DNA from: Syntrophomonadaceae bacterium
GTDB lineage: Bacteria > Bacillota > Syntrophomonadia > Syntrophomonadales > Syntrophomonadaceae
Reading direction: 5' to 3'
NCBI GenBank assembly: GCA_012798055.1
Contig: JAAZOA010000169.1
Coordinates: 1-9,065 of the forward strand
DNA length: 9,065 nt
Part shown: in pieces, positions 6,617-9,065 of the stretch
How the letters are laid out: each line of letters opens with the position of its first letter
Position numbering within the stretch: position 1 is the first letter of the stretch
The notes under the pieces: model-generated
The model's input: the letters and a program-made list of their open reading frames with translations, nothing else
Databases searched by the model: none
What the model was told of the DNA's origin: nothing
Translations under genes and position numbers: made by a program

Positions 6617-8518
6617 TCAATCCAGGCCCAGTTCCTTGATTTTTTCCGGGCTCGGCCTGCCACTATCCGGTTCCCAACCCCGTGCCTGATAGTATTGCCT
6701 CAATACACGGGTTATTTGCTGTTCATCGAGTTTAACGGCTCCGCCATCCTCTTGATAAAACCGACCTGGGAATCTGGAGTCCTCTGTTTTTTCACCCTCG
6801 CGAAGATTGAAGAGTTTCATCACATTCCATATCCTTTCAGCAGCACACATCAATTCCTCCGCGGTCATTTCCATGCCGGTCCAAGCTGTAAAGGCTTCAG
6901 CCAATATGGTAGGCCCTATCTTGTGTTCCACCGGAGGTCTTATGCATACGCCCAGCGCGTTGAAAAGATTTATGAGGTCTTCAGCCCAGCGGGACATGAT
7001 TGCAATGTCAGTGGTGTCCGCTTCCAGGTCAATGGCTTTTTTCTTAAGGTGATCAGGCATATCCAAGGCTTCATACATCTTCTGATCAAAACCGAAGCGT
7101 TCCTTTTGATAGGCAAATTTATTTTCGTTATAACGCAGATTCTCGATAGGATTGCGGCAGCGCAGGTGGTCGCCCCCTCTAACATTGGTGAGCATGCCCA
7201 GGCTCCAGGTGGAGAATCTGCCCCGCGGGTCGATCATCGGCATCTCCAGACCCTTGATGTGCATGGCGTATTCCTCTCCGCCAGCTATTTTCTGCCCTGC
7301 CAGCTTGGCCCCTTCTGCCAGAATATCCCCCAGACCGCGGCGGTGGGCTATGTCATCCATCAGCCGCAACATGGCTACATCATCCCCAAAATTAAGCTCA
7401 TAACCTAATTCCTCCGCGGTGATAGTCCCCCTGGTAAACATTTCTGCTGCCATGGCCATGACTGAAGCGGCGCTGACCATGTCCATGCCATAGCGCTGGC
7501 CCATTTCTGCAGCTTTCACACACGCTTCCAGGCTCATGCCGCAACCCGATCCAAAAGATACCGTCGGTGTTACCTCCATGTCCTTCATCTTCAGTCCCTG
7601 GTACGGCCCCTCCCTGATTTCCACCCAGTGGGCGCAGGCAATAATACAGGATTGGCAGGCTATGTGGCCCTTGGTAAGTTCCTCGACTTTATTGCGGGCA
7701 AAGTTTTCCTTCCAATCCGGAAGGCAGCCCCGGTTGAAATTGTGGGCATTGAGAGCCTTAAAGCTGCCGTAGGGCATGGCAGCGTTCATGCTCCCATAGC
7801 TCTTGAACGGCTGGAAAAAAGGGGATGACTCTATAAGCTGCCTGGCTTTCCAGGCTATTTCGATGAAACTATCTGTTCGGTGGGGAGAAAGACCCTGTCG
7901 GCCTCTTACCACAATCGCCTTCAGTTTTTTGGCCCCCATTACTGCGCCTAAACCGGTGCGTGCCCAGGCATCGTAATAACTATTCTCGATGCAGGCAAAG
8001 CGAACTCTGTTCTCCCCAGCTGGTCCTATCAATGCTGCTTCTGCTCCAGGATACTTGTTTTTCAATATATCAAGGGCGGCCCAAGAATCCTGGCCCCAAA
8101 TCTCGGCCGCTCCCAGAATGTTGACTGACCCGTCTTCGATCAGAAGGTAGACTGGTGTTGGTGATTGGCCTTTGATGACCAAGGCATCGAACCCCGCGTT
8201 CTTGAGTTGGATGCCAAAAAACATGCCCGAGTTGGAGGTGCCGAACAGACCAGTCATAGGAGATTTGGCTGAGACCTCAGTCCGTGACGCGGTAGGGAAC
8301 GGTGAGCCAACCATGGCACCAACCCCGAAAACCAATACATTATCGGGACCCAGCGGATCTGTTCCGGCTGGAACCTGATCGTATACGATCCTGGCGTTGA
8401 ATCCTATTCCCCCGAGATAACCGCGGCACATATCATCCGGCAGTTCCCTTACCCGTAGATGTTGCTCCGAGAGATCCACCTCCAGAATTAGTCCAGCATA
8501 ACCTATTGATTTGCGCAT
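6617..8518 (-). CDS. AOR-family tungstopterin oxidoreductase, catalytic subunit (aldehyde:ferredoxin oxidoreductase family)
   Basis: 633 residues from ATG at 8518; family members are about 600-650. The N-terminal AOR domain is clear (YAGLILEVDLSE at the start, then ASRTEVSAKSPMTGLFGTSN and the GLGAVMGAKKLKAI motif near 190-203). Cluster cysteines Cys288, Cys291 and Cys295 (CQSCIIAC) plus Cys525 (LGVC) fit the single [4Fe-4S] site, with the first three at the same numbers as in Pyrococcus furiosus AOR. Glu315 (MEVTPT) and His451 (GGDHLRC) match the positions of its catalytic Glu313 and His448. The C-terminus has the usual RGWEPDSGRP and ends KIKELGLD. The two pterin motifs of the form DxxGL(D/C) read QRYGMD and NALGVC, so Gln341 and Asn520 replace the aspartates. 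The reaction is probably oxidation of an aldehyde to an acid, or the reverse, in the cytoplasm; the substrate cannot be read from the sequence. The start is chosen because AAGGGGG lies eight bases upstream; the frame stays open to 8572 but has no ribosome site there. Confidence 0.94.
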   Translation of the reverse strand: MRKSIGYAGLILEVDLSEQHLRVRELPDDMCRGYLGGIGFNARIVYDQVPAGTDPLGPDNVLVFGVGAMVGSPFPTASRTEVSAKSPMTGLFGTSNSGMFFGIQLKNAGFDALVIKGQSPTPVYLLIEDGSVNILGAAEIWGQDSWAALDILKNKYPGAEAALIGPAGENRVRFACIENSYYDAWARTGLGAVMGAKKLKAIVVRGRQGLSPHRTDSFIEIAWKARQLIESSPFFQPFKSYGSMNAAMPYGSFKALNAHNFNRGCLPDWKENFARNKVEELTKGHIACQSCIIACAHWVEIREGPYQGLKMKDMEVTPTVSFGSGCGMSLEACVKAAEMGQRYGMDMVSAASVMAMAAEMFTRGTITAEELGYELNFGDDVAMLRLMDDIAHRRGLGDILAEGAKLAGQKIAGGEEYAMHIKGLEMPMIDPRGRFSTWSLGMLTNVRGGDHLRCRNPIENLRYNENKFAYQKERFGFDQKMYEALDMPDHLKKKAIDLEADTTDIAIMSRWAEDLINLFNALGVCIRPPVEHKIGPTILAEAFTAWTGMEMTAEELMCAAERIWNVMKLFNLREGEKTEDSRFPGRFYQEDGGAVKLDEQQITRVLRQYYQARGWEPDSGRPSPEKIKELGLD

Positions 8519-8526
8519 GTGTGCAT

Positions 8527-8533
8527 CCCCCTT
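8527..8533 (-). promoter_or_regulatory. Ribosome binding site fixing the AOR start at 8518
   Basis: AAGGGGG on the minus strand, eight bases before ATG (8516-8518). The alternative upstream ATG at 8572 has no such sequence. A small stem, CTGAG-AAG-CTCAG (8536-8548), lies just upstream and could affect access to this site, though it is short. Confidence 0.75.
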
Positions 8534-8604
8534 GTCTGAGCTTCTCAGCGGTATTATGTATCTGCTCACCATATGGCTGCTTGTGCATCAGCATCCGGTA
8601 GTTG

Positions 8605-8665
8605 TTGCATGATTGCATTATAACATGCTATCAGTCTATCGGGTGTATATTTTGTTGGTATGCAA
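8605..8665. promoter_or_regulatory. Candidate operator: TTGCAT repeats around the AOR promoter
   Basis: On the plus strand TTGCAT occurs at 8605-8610 and 8613-8618, eight bases apart. Its inverse, ATGCAA, lies at 8660-8665, upstream of the promoter. The pair overlaps the -10 and start region, a place where a repressor could act. The repeats are only six bases and no known regulator motif is recognised, so this is tentative. Confidence 0.25.
8617..8625 (-). promoter_or_regulatory. Extended -10 promoter of the AOR operon
   Basis: On the minus strand this reads TGTTATAAT: a perfect TATAAT with an upstream TG. There is no good -35 box at the usual distance. Transcription would begin near 8610, giving an AOR leader of about 90 bases. 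It lies after the terminator of the upstream gene and is the only strong promoter-like site seen before the operon. TTGCAT repeats overlap and flank it. Confidence 0.6.
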
Positions 8666-8717
8666 ACTATTTTCCATTACGCCCCCTGCTTTCCGGCAGG
8701 TGTGGGGTCAATCGCAG

Positions 8718-8749
8718 TAAAAAGGGCTCCTCGCTTGCGAAGAGCCCTT
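8718..8749 (-). terminator. Strong intrinsic terminator after the amidotransferase gene
   Basis: On the minus strand AAGGGCTC pairs perfectly with GAGCCCTT. Inside these arms, TCG and CGA add more pairs beyond one T-G wobble, with a four-base loop. TTTTTA follows directly. It begins about 30 bases past the stop at 8782 and separates this gene from the AOR promoter. Confidence 0.88.
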
Positions 8750-8781
8750 GCTTCCAAAAATAAAGCCTGGTCGGTGGTAGG

Positions 8782-9065
8782 TTATCGCCGGCAAAGCAGG
8801 CTGACCACATTGTTCAAAAATTGTTCTCTCCAGGCCTGCATCCCGTCCCATCTATACAGACTATTTCTTATGAGGCGCATAGCCGCTCCTGGGCCAGCAT
8901 ATTCGATGAGTTCATCCTCGTAGAGTTCGGCCCAGCGGACGATCATGGCTGGGGTCACCTCCAGGTGAAATTGAAGCCCCCAGATGCAGTCCTGTACGAC
9001 AAAAGCCTGGTTTTGGCACCAGTCACCATAGGCCAAGAGCTTTGCACCTTCCGGTAAATCGAAAG
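8782..9065 (-). CDS. Class I glutamine amidotransferase (GMP synthase-like), C-terminal part, 5' end cut by window edge
   Basis: The frame enters from the window edge and ends at TAA 8782-8784, leaving 93 whole codons. It reads FDLPEGAKLLAYGDWCQNQAF, close to the conserved part of free-standing type 1 amidotransferase proteins (YfeJ and GMP synthase-like). GLQFHLEVTP follows, which carries the His and Glu of the Cys-His-Glu triad. The nucleophilic cysteine would lie in the missing N-terminal part. The family hydrolyses glutamine to release ammonia; the acceptor is not known for many stand-alone members. An inner TTG at 9034-9036 is a normal leucine codon, not a start. After the triad comes a helical tail rich in Trp, Arg and Leu. 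A separate terminator shows it is not part of the AOR operon. Confidence 0.87.
   Translation of the reverse strand, partial: FDLPEGAKLLAYGDWCQNQAFVVQDCIWGLQFHLEVTPAMIVRWAELYEDELIEYAGPGAAMRLIRNSLYRWDGMQAWREQFLNNVVSLLCRR

Noticed and set aside
6592..6663. Longer start of the first polyferredoxin inside the AOR gene
   Set aside because: The extra residues are translated from the AOR end in another frame, while GGAGG sits five bases before the GTG at 6591.
6476..7408. A 310-codon open frame on the plus strand, opposite the AOR gene
   Set aside because: It is fully antisense to a gene with clear family motifs, has no recognisable domain or ribosome site, and its composition follows from the opposite strand.
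4362..8518. Formate dehydrogenase or DMSO reductase-type operon
   Set aside because: The ferredoxins resemble DmsB/HycB, but the catalytic subunit carries AOR-family motifs and no bis-pterin Mo enzyme features, and there is no membrane anchor or Tat signal.
8519..8572. Longer AOR start at ATG 8572
   Set aside because: No ribosome site there, and 18 extra residues unlike the family; AAGGGGG before 8518 and family homology favour the shorter form.
8679..8702. CCTGC/GCAGG small hairpin between the amidotransferase terminator and the AOR promoter
   Set aside because: Only five pairs, no T-tract and no known riboswitch features; lies upstream of the likely transcript start.

Overview
The window looks like a piece of an anaerobic, low-to-mid GC Firmicutes (Clostridia-type) chromosome. 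Every real gene lies on the minus strand. The evidence for this lineage is the zapA-polX pair next to a U32/DUF3656 peptidase-family gene, a grouping familiar from Firmicutes. A tungsten-type aldehyde oxidoreductase operon rich in [4Fe-4S] ferredoxin subunits fits a strict anaerobe. Ribosome binding sites are strong G-rich Shine-Dalgarno sequences, and GTG/TTG starts are common. The species cannot be named from sequence alone.

Layout, read in the direction of transcription (high to low coordinates). (1) 9065-8782: the C-terminal end of a class I glutamine amidotransferase, closed by a strong intrinsic terminator (8718-8749). (2) 8625-4321: an extended -10 promoter, then a four-gene operon: AOR-family tungstopterin oxidoreductase (8518-6617), a 16-cysteine polyferredoxin (6591-6127), an FAD/NAD(P)H oxidoreductase (6158 or 6104 to 4845) and a second 16-cysteine polyferredoxin (4823-4362). 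A weak hairpin follows. (3) 4247-2285: zapA (TTG or GTG start) and polX, one base apart, ending in an intrinsic terminator (2193-2242). (4) 2127-1: an extended -10 promoter and a long U32 peptidase-family gene that runs off the left edge.

The AOR operon is the most interesting part. Its subunits match the known AorA/AorB/AorC set (polyferredoxin, W-subunit, FAD subunit): electrons from aldehyde oxidation would pass through [4Fe-4S] clusters to a flavin that reduces NAD(P)+, or run in reverse. Here the polyferredoxin is duplicated, with all sixteen cluster cysteines at identical residue numbers in the two copies. The W-subunit keeps its cluster cysteines and catalytic Glu/His equivalents but has amides where the two pterin-motif aspartates normally sit. 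The PolX protein has an intact PHP nuclease site, but its polymerase site looks altered: the third carboxylate is Glu, the usual Tyr-Phe before TGS is missing, and the thumb is shortened.

No RNA genes, CRISPR arrays, insertion sequences or prophage genes were seen. No gene-free stretch exceeds 300 bases. The gaps 2061-2284, 4248-4361 and 8519-8781 hold promoters, terminators and leader sequence as listed.
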